DNA from: Adineta steineri | Lineage: Eukaryota; Rotifera; Eurotatoria; Adinetida; Adinetidae | Assembly (NCBI GenBank): GCA_905250115.1 | Contig: CAJNOI010000002.1 | Coordinates: 1,391,678 to 1,455,677 of the forward strand | Direction: 5' to 3' | Length of the DNA stretch: 64,000 nt | Shown: in pieces, positions 13,201 to 24,895 of the stretch | Layout: every line of letters starts with the position of its first letter | Numbering within the stretch: position 1 is the first letter of the stretch | Notes under the pieces: model-generated | What the model was told of the DNA's origin: nothing | What the model saw: the letters and a program-made list of their open reading frames with translations, nothing else | The model's database searches: none | Translations under genes and position numbers: made by a program

Positions 13201-13807
13201 GTTCAATGAATCCAGTTGATCGTTTTAATACAGTTAATTTATTTAATTCTGATCCAAGTATTGATCTTTTACTACTGACAACACATATTGGTGGTCTTGG
13301 GTTAAATTTAACTGGTGCTGATACAGTTATATTTGTTGAACATGATTGGAATCCAAGTAAAGATCTTCAAGCTATGGATCGTGCACATCGTATTGGACAA
13401 AAAAAAGTTGTTAATGTATATCGATTAATAACACGAAATACAATTGAAGAAAAAATTATGAAGTATATATTTTGAGTTCTTTAATTTTCTTATTTTCACC
13501 TTTTTTCTTTGTCTTTCTTAGTCTTCAACGATTCAAAACAAATTTAGCAGATACAGTATTAGCATCAGATAATAATTCATCTAGTTTGCTTAATTTAGAA
13601 AAAGATACAAATCTAATTGATCTTATATCATTAGGAGATGAAGCCAAAGGACAATCATTAATAGTAGAAAATTCTACGAAAAAATTTAATAATAAAAAAC
13701 AAACATTAAAATCAATACTTGATACATTTTCTGAACAAGCTGACAATGATGAAGATGGTTACAGTGACGAATATGATGTAAACAAATTTGTTAAACAACA
13801 TCAATAA
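4227..13807 (+). CDS. BTAF1: TATA-binding-protein-associated factor 172 (Mot1 ATPase)
   Basis: This Snf2-family ATPase uses ATP to strip TBP from DNA, redistributing TBP in the nucleus. The gene has about 30 exons. Exon 1 is MTS plus a split codon (4227-4237); exon 2 emerges from a 10-N gap with LTLLSNGDSLAVKRSAATQ, matching the Mot1 N-terminal HEAT repeats. HEAT segments continue, including WEYRHGAVTAIRDFLKG near 5600, WEIRHGALVTLKY near 7240 and VAPIRETGAQALSII at 7116. The ATPase core follows: YQHDGINWL near 11475-11557, Walker A DDMGLGK split by an intron (~11600), DEGHVIRN (~12140), LSGTPIQNNALELW (~12270), and the helicase C motif RAHRIGQKKVVNVYRL (~13380). It ends FVKQHQ. Coding length is roughly 5.6 kb by my estimate, close to the 1,849-residue human protein. 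The intron at about 5813-7110 hosts an antisense gene. Confidence 0.95.
4303..4312. other. Assembly gap (10 N)
   Basis: Ten Ns fall at the BTAF1 intron 1/exon 2 junction, hiding the splice acceptor and a few N-terminal codons. Confidence 0.98.
5251..5375. repeat. Imperfect inverted repeat in a BTAF1 intron
   Basis: GAATATGTTATTTCTCTGTA near 5251 recurs in inverted, diverged form near 5340-5373, each arm including GATATC. Both arms lie in the roughly 390 bp intron between about 5138 and 5523. This may be a worn short transposon, but no target duplication was found. Confidence 0.4.
5871..6703 (-). CDS. Nested secreted Thr-rich, Cys-containing protein
   Basis: The gene lies antisense inside a 1.3 kb BTAF1 intron. 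I read three exons, 6703-6601, 6558-6046 and 5986-5871, totalling 732 nt (243 residues). The start at 6703 gives a signal peptide, MALTPIIVVITVCLGFSTIN; an upstream in-frame Met at 6772 would bury it. A Thr/Ala/Asn tract of mucin-like composition follows, then a compact region (HILRVRIRVHNSLIETLVNQ, RQRHIPFRQIQDNKDGITII) and a C-terminus with four cysteines (NCLEACEIY, HNCIRKKCLKEITGI, TGA). The 42-nt first intron is short with a weak GTCAGC donor; without it there is an in-frame TGA at 6574-6572. The second intron (58 nt) is typical. I do not recognise the family. Secretion is inferred from the signal peptide. Confidence 0.68.
8831..8900. repeat. Hairpin-forming sequence in a BTAF1 intron
   Basis: TCGAGACAC...CTTTAATGTC is followed by its imperfect reverse complement, GACATTAAAG...GTGTAACTCGA, with a roughly 20-nt loop. 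It sits in an intron of about 235 bp (near 8803-9041). Confidence 0.55.
9640..9850. repeat. Segment with 11-bp terminal inverted repeats in an intron
   Basis: CAGAGACCGAA (9640-9650) and its exact reverse complement (9840-9850) bound about 211 bp within the roughly 450 bp BTAF1 intron. I could not find a flanking target-site duplication, so a transposon origin is only suggested. Confidence 0.4.
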
Positions 13808-14308
13808 AAGATAATATGAATCTCGTGATACGATTATAAATTATTATTCATCACTTTGTTTGTTTCTTTTTCTTTTTCTTTTCTTTTTTTGGCGTAAATA
13901 AACTGTCTTTAATTATATGATTATCCTTCAAGAAAAAGATTTATTATAACAGTTCTATTATCAGAAACTAAGCTTATAAAATATGAATTTCTTTGATCAA
14001 GAGATGTGTCTATATTTTAAATAATATTCAAATTCAATGAAATACTATGAATCTTAAGTTGTATGTGCGCGTGAGTGTGTGGGTGTAGATATGATTGAAA
14101 GAACGCATACACCCACCCTCAAGTAAAGAAAATTAAATTGAACCGTAGTCCTGCTTGTTCATCAATGTCATTTTGGATATGTCCTTTTGGAATAGTAAAT
14201 ATTATAAGCAAGTTTGAATTAGAATTTATTTTTTTAATGTTTAATACATGAAGAAAAGAGATTCTAGAACTCGTATACATTCACAACATAGAAATATTAA
14301 TATTAAAG
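13808..14308. other. Convergent intergenic region
   Basis: 3' flanks of BTAF1 and of the downstream minus-strand GPCR meet here. AATAAA-type signals follow BTAF1 (near 13896). A small hairpin at 14079-14116 has a GTGGGTGTA arm and its exact reverse complement, with a 20-nt loop. No gene is seen. Confidence 0.5.
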
Positions 14309-15480
14309 TCAAATGATCTGTTCGCGAAAATGTTGAAAGCTGCGAATAATGGTATGTTTGGCAGTTAATATGGACTTCTTGCAATTTTTACGGAAAGTGC
14401 TCGAGGCCATTATATACAAGATGAAGGTGAGCTGAAATGAAAAAGAAAGAATAAAAATAGAATATTTAATCATTTTCTTTTGATATTAGTATAGAATTTT
14501 TTAATAAATATTGAGCTATTAAGTAAAAAACTACTAGTATAGGAGATGTTGACGTTTTTAAGTCATCTTGTCAATCCGAGAATACCGATTGAGTTACTTA
14601 CTGCAGTGTAGGTATGTGTCGAGAAAGTGCCGACATCATTGATAAGATTTTCGATAGCTTGTTGATCAACACTTTTTACTTGATAACTTGTAAGAAGATT
14701 ATACACAGGAATGACCGATGGTATGCAATTAAAAATGAGAAAGCAAATATTTTGTATAATACTTAAACGAATGAGTTGAAAGTCAGTACGAGATCGTTGC
14801 CTTGCTTGATCATCTATGTTAGGTAGTGTTGCCGTTGGTATTGTATTGTTAACTCTACCTCGCTTGCGTACATTCTTCAATATTAATACACAAAAGATAA
14901 TCATTAATAAGAAAGGAACAATATTAATGATCATCGTAGAAATTGGAAAGAATAAACTGTAGACATTGCTCACCGTTGGTACGCAACCAATATTGGGCAC
15001 GCTTTGAAATCCGATCAAAGCGTGAACTGTAAATAATATCCAGAACAGAAAACCTAGTCCAATTAACCATGATGCAGTTTTTTGGGAACTCTTTTGACGA
15101 ATCCATGCAGAGTATGATGTTGTCATCCAGCGATCTAACGAGACTAAGCACAAGAAGTATCGTGACAGAGCAAGACCAAGCAAAAAGCCATATACACGAA
15201 ATTTGCAAAGAAAAGCTGACGTTCGGGTTAGATCAAAATCATTATTCCAGCCCGTAGTTATGACGCGATAGAGACAGCTGAAGAAAAGCAATATGATCTG
15301 TGAAAGAGATACACAGATAAAATACGGTGCACAAACATTCAACCGTAGTGGACGTTGAAGAAAGATAATGATAGTGACAATACTGTTTACCATGCCAATG
15401 ATAAAAATTGGTAGTAAATAATAGCTGACAATTGTTTTGCGAATGAAATTAATTTCAATGGCAATGCTGTTGTTAGACAT
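14309..15480 (-). CDS. Rhodopsin-family GPCR (peptide-receptor-like), two exons
   Basis: This is a seven-helix receptor of 333 residues. Exon 1 (15480-14602) encodes TM1 to the start of TM7: VSYYLLPIFIIGMVNSIVTI (TM1), a TM2 with FICVSLSQIILLFF, a TM3 after the conserved Cys of FLCKFRVY, and SLDRWMTTSY in place of DRY. Exon 1 read alone ends in an implausible SNSIGILGLTR tail. A strong GTAAGT donor (phase 0, 14601) pairs with TTTCATTTCAG at 14432, and exon 2 (14431-14309) then restores TM7 and helix 8: LTFILYIMASSTFRKNCKKS, ending REQII and TGA. The pattern resembles FMRFamide/orphan peptide receptors known from invertebrates, but ligand is unknown. TM7 lacks a clear NPxxY. Confidence 0.82.
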
Positions 15481-18400
15481 GACAGAAGAAAAGTTGAAAA
15501 TGGTGGTGTAGTTTGTTAAATCCTTTTAAATATGGAAACAAGTAAATAGTAGCTTACTGCGTTTATATTTTTATCGTATTACTTAATAAATGCAATGACA
15601 AAGTAAGAGCGCAGCTTTTAATTACACTTACTTTCCAGAAAAAAGATTTCTTCCTGTTTACGCCAGCAGTCAAGAGCCGATTAAATCTCCATATATCGCT
15701 ACATAAAAGTGCATGTAAAATCCTTTGAGATTATCATGCTTGGTATTGAAGAAAAAAAAGTACTTCTAGTGTAAGGTCTTTGTGACAAAACTATCTGCTA
15801 AAATTTGTAATAAATGTTGTGCGTAAAACTATATTTACATAAAGAATAAAGATGATTTTTATTTTGAAAAATAAAGACAAGTAACGCTTTTCCGAGGACT
15901 CGCTTAGCTCTTTCTCGTAGAAATGGATTTTCCTCACATTTACTGAAAAAACGAATGAAAATCGTGAAAAACTGATTTTCGATGTTTTTTTGACCTTTGA
16001 CCCCTCTTCACTCCCCCCCCAACCATGGTCACCGAATAGACCTCAGATTCGAAGTCCCTGGATTGAAATACCTCTAAAAATCTCTTTTCCAGAAAATTGG
16101 TTTTCGATGTTATTTTGACCCTGCGGACACACAAGCAAACAATTTATGTTTACTGGGCACTTCTGTACAAGAATGAGAATAAAAATAAAGATAAAGTAAC
16201 ACCCCTACTTAGAATATACACGTTTTTAAGAGACATGTTTTTGAAATTTTACATTTTCAGGAACTATACAGCTAGAAATAGCTATGGTTTTTAATTACAG
16301 ATAAAGCACGCTTAAGTACATCTTTAAAAACTAAAATGAAGCAATAATTTCTTAGACTTGGAAAGAGGATCATTCTTAAGAAAACATGATTTGTTCACAT
16401 GTTGATTATGTGTCTCATGATGATAACGAGATGCATCAGCTATAATACTCGACAATAGCTTAAATTAACTCCCTACTTTAAAAGAAAACTAATAAAAGAT
16501 CTCATTATCATGTCATTTTTTTTCTAATTAATTTTGAATTTTCTTAATCTTCAATATAGAATATTTTGCTTCTAAATATATTTTTTATAAAAGAAAATCT
16601 TGTGAACAACGGTTCATACAAGTTTAGAAATTAAAGATTATTTAGCTCATAAAATCTTAGTTTTTGTAAAATCAGAACGTACTGTATGCATCAGTATCTG
16701 TCAAAAATATTCTAATAAATAATTTAATAGTTTTCAACCAGTGACTGGATACTTCATAGTATTTTTCTTTAGGAATGAATTTAATACATAAGGGTTGATA
16801 AAGCTCAAAAAGATATCATTTTATTTCAGAAAGCATGTTTATTCATTTTTAATCATTTTTAACAAAAAATAATTTATATGTAGATATCGGATGGCATTAG
16901 TCTATCAATTTTTTCATGCATAATTTTCCATCATACAACGATGTGTGATATCTTTCTAATTTTCTTCATTTATTGGGTAAAATAAATTAATCGATGATTG
17001 ATTTTATCTATGTTTAAGTGTTATGCAGAATATTAATTACCATTTTTCTGCGATAAATGTTCCGAAATGATAAATGAGGTGTGAAATTAGTAGACCTCGT
17101 CAAGTTCTATCTAACACAACCTCTTTCAAAGTTGACACAAGTTAGCGAATGAATATTAGCCCGAAAAACTTACTCAAATACCCTATTCTACTAGTCTTTG
17201 ACCAGATGGAGTTCTTACCTATTCATGTACTAGAGCATAAATGATATCAATCGGTAGATCTCATCAAGTTCTATCTGACACGACCAATTTCAGAAATGAC
17301 GCAAGTCGTCAAACGAATATTAGGCGAAAATAGTAGTTTTTTGTCTAAAAATCGCTTAAAAAACCTAGTTTTTCGTAGTTTTTGACTGTTTTTTACGATG
17401 GAATTTTTTGAAAAGTATACAGTCCATAGTATATTCGGTGTTCTATCTGGCACACTAATTATCTTCTGTGGCACAGATCTGTGGGCTAATATTTGGCGAA
17501 AAAACTCGAATCTGCTGCTAACTTTACGTAGCTATAAATCACATTGTATCTGAGAGCAAACAAGATTTGCCCTAATACCGAACACTCAGTTCAGAATAAT
17601 TTCTTTCTCATTGGATGATCTATTACTAGAAACTACTCAATTCAGAAAAGCGTATGCCTTTTAGACATATATATGTTATTTGAACCCCTTAGATACGGAA
17701 GACATATATATTTATACGTTTAGCTTGAAATTGACTCGTAGTTAATTTGCGGATACTTCTTATAAGCCTGAGGGTAGATGTAGGTGCGAGTCTGAATGTA
17801 AACGTTGATATAAAGAATATAACAAGTACATGCATTCACAGTCAAAATGCGCTGTTGAACTTTGTATTTTCAGTTGTTTTCAAGATAATTATACTTTAAA
17901 GTCCTGCGAGCCATTTCTTTCATGTTGATATGAGTAATTATATCCCTCAAGGATTAAAAAAAATTCCTTTGTTTTCATAAAACTAATGCCATCCCCAAGG
18001 GGTTAAACAAGATGATAAGCATACCTCTTCTGAAAAACTATCGTTAGTTAATTATTAGTATTAAATGATAAAATACCTTTGACTATGAATCTATATTTTC
18101 AACTATAGGAATAACTTAATTTTTAACGAATGAAATTAAAATCGATAAGAGAATAATTTCTACTTCAACTTTAAAAACATTGCAGATGATTAATTATTTT
18201 AAAATGAAAATATTGTCTTATATAACATGTAGGTTATTTTTTCTCGTTCTAATAGAAAGAGAAGCAGTGTTAGAGGAAAATTAATTTTTTTATCTTATTA
18301 AACAGAAATTATTTCCATGATGATCCTTTGATTGGCACTATACATGTAAAGTAATAGTATTCTATTGTTCAGTTAATATTAGAATGATCAAAACAGTTGT

Positions 18401-20521
18401 TAAAATTCAATTATGAATTAACCTATCATAATCATTCGACTCTTATTATCCCATCATATTAAATATTTTCTAAGTAATGTTTTTTTGTTAAGAGACGTGC
18501 CATCCACACTTACGATCATTTCACTATAAGCTTATTATATTGAATTGATAATTGAAATGATGTCACAAAACTTTTAGTAATAATATAATATGAGCAAAAA
18601 TTCATTTCTGTCAGAATTAATTATATTTTTGTCATTGACATTATTTTGAATATTCATTCAAGGAAGAATTCTAATTCCATTGGTAACTAGTGATTATATA
18701 GATATTTGATTCTAAACAATAGAAATGTGTAAAGTAAGCTTTTTCTCTTTACCTTTATCCTTTCTCTCACTTATACTTACTGCTTCCAATCATAATCTCA
18801 TCCTGCCTATCTTTACTAAACAACTATTCAATTATTTTTGCTTGAAGAAATAATCTTATTCAAATAATACCATAGAAGATTAATTTCAAGAATTATACCG
18901 AAAATTATATTGAATATTTTTTTTTCTTTATAAAAAAAATCATATTGATGAGATAAGTCTTCATATTTAATTAAATATATTCTTGTTCACTTCTCTATGT
19001 CAATCTAGAACATCAACAACATGATCTCAAATATCGACTTCCAGGCATTAGCTATCAATTAGTTATGACGATTACTTTTACAGAATAAGAAACATATATA
19101 TCAGACGTGCTTATAAACAGATGGTGTCCCATATTTCCAGAACAAAGAAAACGATTGTTGCATTCTAACAGAGACTTATTGATTGTCAGATTTCTTTTGG
19201 CCTATTCGCGAAAAAAACACACAATTATCTACATATTTTTTTTGTATAATACGATTTCTATACAACTGATTTGACTTTACTAAAGTTATTAACATTGATA
19301 TAAAACAATTTCCTCATTACAAATTACTTTTTTTTATTTGTTAAATATTATTTTTGATTAAAGGAAGAATAAAAGTGCCATTTATTTTGTTTTGCAAGAA
19401 ACATCTGTTAGTAAATAAACAACGATAACAGTACATTTAGTGAAATAAGTCAAAAAGACATTTTCCTACACACATATAGATATATAATATTCAACATATC
19501 GTTAACGCAGATAATATGGCTATAAAACCTAAGCATCAAATAACTAACTAGAATATGTAAAAGTAAGAAATGATCTTATACTGACTAATGCCAGACAACA
19601 CAATAGTAATGTCATTTCAATTCAAAATGTATCTAAAGATATTTTAACATTTCTGTGAAATTCAGTTATAATATCTAAAAAACAAACCTAAGTAAATTGT
19701 ATAGTTCTCAAGACAGATAATATTATTAAAAAATCGGCTATATAAAGAATATAGTATAAAATATCAAGGATTATTTTACAAGATATCATTTTAAAATGTA
19801 GAAGAAACAATTGATCTTCAATCCTTCACCTTATTAATACGTATTGTAAAATCATGTGGTATTTATTATACCATATAGAATGTATATGTTACTGATTGTT
19901 CAAGTAATTATTTCATTGATCCATATAATACAAGATATGATCAATTTCTGATAGAACATTCAATTTTCATGGTATTAGTTTTGTTTTTTGGCTATTGAAA
20001 TTGATACTATGTCTATAGTCATCTTTGTGTATGCATTGAACTCGATAATTAAAAAATTGAATATATACTTTCAAAAGATGAAAAGATAACTTTATCTTTT
20101 AGAAAAAAAAATGTTTATAAATGATCAGTTAGAACTGTTGAAGAATAAATGTTAAGAAATATTTATCGAATTGCTACGCTTTCACATTCTATTTATTTCA
20201 ATCTAATAAATTACAAATAGCGTTTTGGTAAATACTGATGCAAACAACGAACAATGAAAAATATAGATCACAAAAGAAAACAACGTTATTGCAAAAGACG
20301 TAAAATCTTAGAAAACAGACATATTGAGCTGTATATATGTATATGAAAAACTATTTAAAAACGACCAGAAATATATCTTCATACTCTATTATTTTGTCTC
20401 AATGAGATTAACAATAATCAGACGGAGAGAAAATGAATAAGAGTTTAAAAAAAAACAAATTAATACAAACATGTACACGTATAGATGTTATTTAATAGTG
20501 AAATTTTCTCTAAAAACATAA
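15481..20521. other. Gene-poor stretch, 5 kb
   Basis: AT-rich DNA in which I find no supported gene. It contains the decayed tandem repeat at 17085-17505 and two short similar blocks near 15976 and 16101 (TTTTCGATG followed by T-rich sequence and TGACC, 125 bp apart). A pyrimidine-rich tract ending in nine Cs lies near 16000-16020. The left edge should hold the GPCR promoter. Confidence 0.5.
17085..17505. repeat. Diverged tandem repeat, three copies
   Basis: The phrase TTCTATCT starts three similar blocks at 17105, 17269 and 17441, so the period is 164 then 172 bp. Shared features follow: a CACxAxC-like stretch, a dyad around CAAGT, and AATATTAG/AATATTTGG followed by CGAAAA. Copies 1 and 2 also share TCAAGTTCTATCT. 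The third copy is partial. Confidence 0.65.
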
Positions 20522-21444
20522 TTATTGAGATGAAAGGTTCGATGTAGTACGTTTTTGATTTGGCATTTCTTCAGATCTACTTGGCATCGCAGCTGCTTGA
20601 TCAACTGAATATGATATTGAATGAATAGGTGTAGATGAATCATCATGACTAGAATTATTCGTTGTATCATTCGGTGGTTCAATTTTGATTGCTTCTTCAT
20701 AAGGCGGTGGAATATCTATTTACACGATTATTTTATTTGAAGAATATGAATGTATCTCTATTTAATAAAAACAAATCATATTTACCTATCTGATGTAAGA
20801 CACTCTGTTCATAACTGGGTAAACTTGTATGAAATGGATTTACATATCGGTTGAAATCTCTAGAGAAAAGAAAAACATTTTTATAATCAGCTTATAGGAA
20901 AAATATAATAAATTTACCCATTATTTGTATTTGCAAAATTAATATTACCAGAATTTTGAGCATAATATCTTGCTTGCTAAAATTCAATTGGGATTAAATT
21001 TAGAAGAAAATTCAATTAATTCTTACTCTCATTCGTTCAGCATTCACTTTCCGTAATGCAATTAAGATTTTTTCAGCAGATATCCAATACATAAACGCAA
21101 ATATAATACCAATACCACTAATAAAAGAAAAATAATCAATTTAATTTAAAATCATTGTTATGAAAATTTATACCCAAAAACAATAAATGAAACAGAAAAT
21201 CTTTGTTTTTCAAATGATGCAAGTAGAGAACCAGCGACAATCAATAAAATTCCGAAAACTAAAAGAAAGAAAGAATAAAACCACCAATTAATTTTTTTGT
21301 AAATTATTGATATATTAACAATAAACCTAGAAAAGTAACTGCTGATAGTTTTCTTTTTTTTGCAAGATTTTCTATTCGAATATTTGGTGAATTATGTGGA
21401 TTTGCAGATGTTGATGTTGCCATAATAATATGAATTGCATCCAT
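20522..21444 (-). CDS. Two-helix membrane protein with PPPY motif
   Basis: Six short exons splice into one frame. It starts MDAIHIIMATSTSANPH, a short basic segment (LAKKRKLSAV) precedes TM1 (VTFLVFGILLIVAGSLLASF), and after a short loop (EKQRFSV) TM2 reads SFIVFGSGIGIIFAFMYWIS. The C-terminal half is hydrophilic: ILIALRKVNAERMRARYYA, then NPFHTSLPSYEQSV, then DIPPPYEEAIKIEPP, then a Ser/Asn-rich tail ending TTSNLSSQ. PPPYEEA is a classic PPxY ligand for WW domains of NEDD4-type ubiquitin ligases, so an adaptor or ligase-substrate role is plausible by inference. The topology (hairpin membrane anchor plus cytosolic PPxY tail) is seen in several small adaptor families; I cannot name an orthologue. 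It is divergent from the MATH/BTB gene, 241 bp away. Confidence 0.75.
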
Positions 21445-21685
21445 TTTTGAATTTATTTTTAAAATTACATTCTAAGATAGAAATGAAATTCACTTCAATC
21501 AAGTCTAGACAATCGGGTCATGTCAGCACATTGAGATCAACCAACTAACTAATCATCATAGCACAATCTATCGTAGAAGAAAATCAATTGGTTTAGAGTA
21601 TTTAACCAATGAAAAACGACATCTAATGGGTTATTGTTATTTGTTCGCCGTCAATCATTAGCTCATCAATTCCTATTCCTAGTCA
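21445..21685. promoter_or_regulatory. Shared divergent promoter region
   Basis: This 241 bp interval separates the ATGs of two divergent genes and so must contain both promoters. A CCTAG acceptor-like site lies 3 bp before the plus-strand ATG. Confidence 0.4.
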
Positions 21686-23476
21686 ATGTCAGGCAGTGGT
21701 CCGGAACGTTCAAATTTTCGTGGTAATCGACCATTATCATCAAATCCACCTCATTCAATATGTGTTACTGATCGGAAAGTTGTTTCATTTACACATTTAT
21801 GGACAATCGATCATTTTCAATCATATTTAGGTTTGTTATTTCATAAATTTCTTTAGTTATTTTCATCGGTCTTTTTTTTTATAGATGATCCACAATCGCC
21901 TCGTGTTCTCTTCAGCTCTTATTTTTCTCCAAATTTTGGTCCACATACTGATACAAGGTAAAATTTAGAAAAAATCTATTATACTTTCGATATTTATTTA
22001 TTTAATTATTTTAGTTGGTGTTTAAAACTTTATCCGAAAGGTGTTAACGAAAAATCAGTTGAATATATAAGTTTATTTGTTAAATATGTTCGTGGTCGAA
22101 CGGATTTACAAGCTAAAGCAGAATTTTCATTAATTAATAGTCGTGGAGAATTTCATATTGTACGTAAAACTCCCTATCATATATTTCCAACAGGTGGTGA
22201 TTGGGGTTATTCAGAATATTTAATGCGTATGGTATTAACTACACAACGTAAATCAGAATTATTAAATGCAGATCAAAGTTTAAAAATTTTTACACGTGTT
22301 ATTATTGTTGGTGAATCATCATCATCGATAATACATGAAGAAAAAAAGAATACATATGAAAGTTTAATATCATTATCATCACATTTTGGTTCATTATTAA
22401 CATCAACGAAAGATAATTGTCATGATGTTACAATTATTGTACGACCACAACAATATAATAGTTTAACATATGAAAGTAAATCACATGATACTCCATCATC
22501 ATCATCAGCATCTTCATCACCTATTGATGGAGGTAAATCATCATCGAAAAAAAACTCAAATAATAGTTCCAGTGTTGGAACTAATCGAACAAAACGTAAA
22601 CGATATAGTACAAACTCAGGTGGAAGTAGTGGTGCTGGAGAATCATCAGGTGAAACCAATAATGATGAAACAACTTCAACAACATTAGCTATTCCGTCAA
22701 CACCAACGACAATGACATTTTATGCACATCGAAGTATATTAAGTGTAAGTTTAAATATCAACTTGTTTGTTTTACATATAGTAACTAGGAGTGAGCAGTG
22801 TCGGTGAATCCACTGAGACTCAGATATTTGGAAATTTTTTCTCATCTTACAGCAAATCATACATGAAGTTTTTTAAATTAAGAGTTACCCAATCATCAGC
22901 AGAGCCACAACATTTGATCGAATACTTATTAAAATTTAGAAAAAATATTTTACTACTTACAAAACTCAATTTCTTTTTCGTTGTTAGACGATATTTTCAA
23001 TTTTATTATCTTTTTATATTATCTAGGTTCGTAGTCCTGTATTTGCTGCAATGTTTTCTCATTCAATGCTCGAAGATCAAAATTCCACAATTGAAATCAC
23101 AGATTTACAACCAGAAACCGTTCGTGCTTTACTTGAATATATCTATACATCAAATGTTGAAGAAATCGATGAACATAATGCTGTTGAAATATTTAAAGCA
23201 GCTGATAAATATGAATTAGAATTATTAAAACAAAAATCCGAATTAATAATGATGAATTCATTATCTGTATCGAATTGTACAATGCTTTATATAGTTGCCG
23301 ATTTACATAATGCAAATGAATTAAAAAAACGTGTTTTAAATTTTATCATGCGCAATATACTTGAAGTAACTGAAAGTGATGATTGGCGTATATTAGTTGA
23401 ACAACATCCAGCATTAGCGACAGAAGCATTTGTTTATTCAGCTGAACATGCTGCATCATGTGCATGTTCATCTTAA
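21686..23476 (+). CDS. SPOP-like MATH/BTB protein with insertion in BTB
   Basis: Proteins of this type are substrate adaptors of cullin-3 ubiquitin ligases: MATH binds the target, BTB binds CUL3. Four exons (21686-21830, 21885-21957, 22015-22744, 23027-23476) give 465 residues. MATH spans about 30-170 (FTHLWTIDHFQSYL, FSSYFSPNFGPHTD, WCLKLYPKG, LFVKYVRG, GGDWGYSEYL). BTB begins near 208 with CHDVTIIVRP but is interrupted at about 218-305 by a Ser/Asn/Thr-rich segment containing TKRKRY, then resumes FYAHRSILS|VRSPVFAAMFSHSM (exon join after ILS) and IYTSNVEEIDEH, AADKYELELLK. A BACK-like tail follows (NCTMLYIVADLHNANELK, VEQHPALATEAF). In human SPOP the equivalent strand is joined to HKAILAARSPVF by only a few residues. 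The last intron (282 bp) is unusually long for this cluster. Confidence 0.9.
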
Positions 23477-23609
23477 TAACGAAAAAAAGATAATTTGTAA
23501 TTTTTTTTTGTTCTTCTCATTCGTTTACTTTTGTTTTATCATATGTATATAAATAAAAAAAAACTAACAGCAACAACAACAAAACTGTTTGTGTATATGT
23601 ACGTTTTAG

Positions 23610-24764
23610 ATGTCTGTATTTCATAAAGCTCGAGCTGGAACAAGAGGTGGAAAAGATCAATTTAGGTAAGAGACAACTTTTTATCTTATAATCTATTTTG
23701 ATAATATTTTATTTAGTTGGGATACAGTAAAATCAGACAAAGATCGAGAATGTTTTTTAGGACATTCTGTCATGGCACCAACAGGTCGTTGGCAAGAGGG
23801 TAAAGATTTAACATGGTAAGTTTATAAGACAAAAAATATCGTTAATTTCTATTACTATATTAATAAAGGTATGCCAAAGATCGTGAAAATGAACAACAAC
23901 AAATTAAATCAGCAGAATTTATTGCTGCTAAAAAACATGAAGAGGATGCACTTATGGCAGCATTAGGAATGAAACCTATGCCACCACCACGTTTGTTTTA
24001 TATTTTCTTTTATTATTTAAATTTTATATGAATATGATTTTAGCGACTCCTTCAAGTTCAACTCAACCAAAACCGGTGATTAAACGTGAACCACAATCAA
24101 CAAGATCAATTAAAAATGAACCTATGACACCAGCAATACATGGTGATTCTCGTAATGAAAAACATCATCATCATCATAAAAAACCTAGTAATCAACGAAG
24201 AGAAGATCGAAGACGACGAAGACAATTAAAAGCAACTGGTTCTGATGAAGAAAAACATGAATGGTCAGAAGATGATGATGAAGATGATTTATTATATGGT
24301 GATAATGATGAAGATCAAGGTAATATTTTTATAATATATTTTATTTTAAATTCAAAAATTCTTTGTTCTTTCTTTTAGCAAAACAATTAACTGAACCAGA
24401 TGAAATGACCGAAAAAGATCTGGATGAATTTCTTCTTGATCTTGTGAAAAAACATGGTTTAAAAACAATACAACGAACATTAAAATCAAAAAAGTAAGAT
24501 TTAATGAATAGAATTATTTGTTATATATATATATTTATTTTATATAGAGATAAAAAAGAACGTAAACGTAAACATTCATCAGAATCTTCATCAGCTTCTG
24601 AATCAGAAGAAGAAGTAGTAAAATCAGAGCCAAAACATAAACATAAGAAAAAACGTTCTCATAAAGAAGAATCAACACGTCATAGAACTCGTTCACCATC
24701 ACCACCACCACCATCATCATCGTCGTCAAAAAAAGATCGTTCCAAACATCATCGGCATCATTAA
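23610..24764 (+). CDS. MMTAG2: Multiple myeloma tumor-associated protein 2 homologue
   Basis: The N-terminus, [20 protein letters not shown] then [20 protein letters not shown] and [11 protein letters not shown], matches the conserved start of the MMTAG2 (C1orf35) family, including GRWQxGxDLTWYAK. Its cell function is poorly known; the human protein is nuclear and RS/KR-rich. Here the body holds a His/Lys tract, an acidic run ([16 protein letters not shown]), a short conserved helix ([17 protein letters not shown]), and a Lys/Ser/His-rich tail (RSPSPPPP) ending HHRHH. About six exons, the first 23610-23665. The ATG follows directly on a TTTTAG acceptor-like site, 133 bp after the MATH/BTB stop, suggesting trans-splicing of a downstream operon gene. 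Confidence 0.88.
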
Positions 24765-24895
24765 CATATATATTTTTTCTTATTCTTGATTTGTTTTTGT
24801 ACAGATGAACTTTTTGTTTCCATTGATCAGAAAAATTAAAAAAAAAAAACAAACAACTAAGAATAAATGATATTTAAACATTCTTTATTACAGAT

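Noticed and set aside
14079..14116. Telomere-like GTGTGGGTG motif (bdelloid repeat TGTGGG)
   Set aside because: Only one or two units, explained by a small hairpin; not an array.
22420..22688. Frames overlapping the Ser-rich insert of the MATH/BTB gene
   Set aside because: Shadows of repeated TCA/ATC codons on alternate frames.
22745..23026. hAT element in the last MATH/BTB intron (CAGTGTCGGTG-like start)
   Set aside because: No matching inverted end or target duplication was found.
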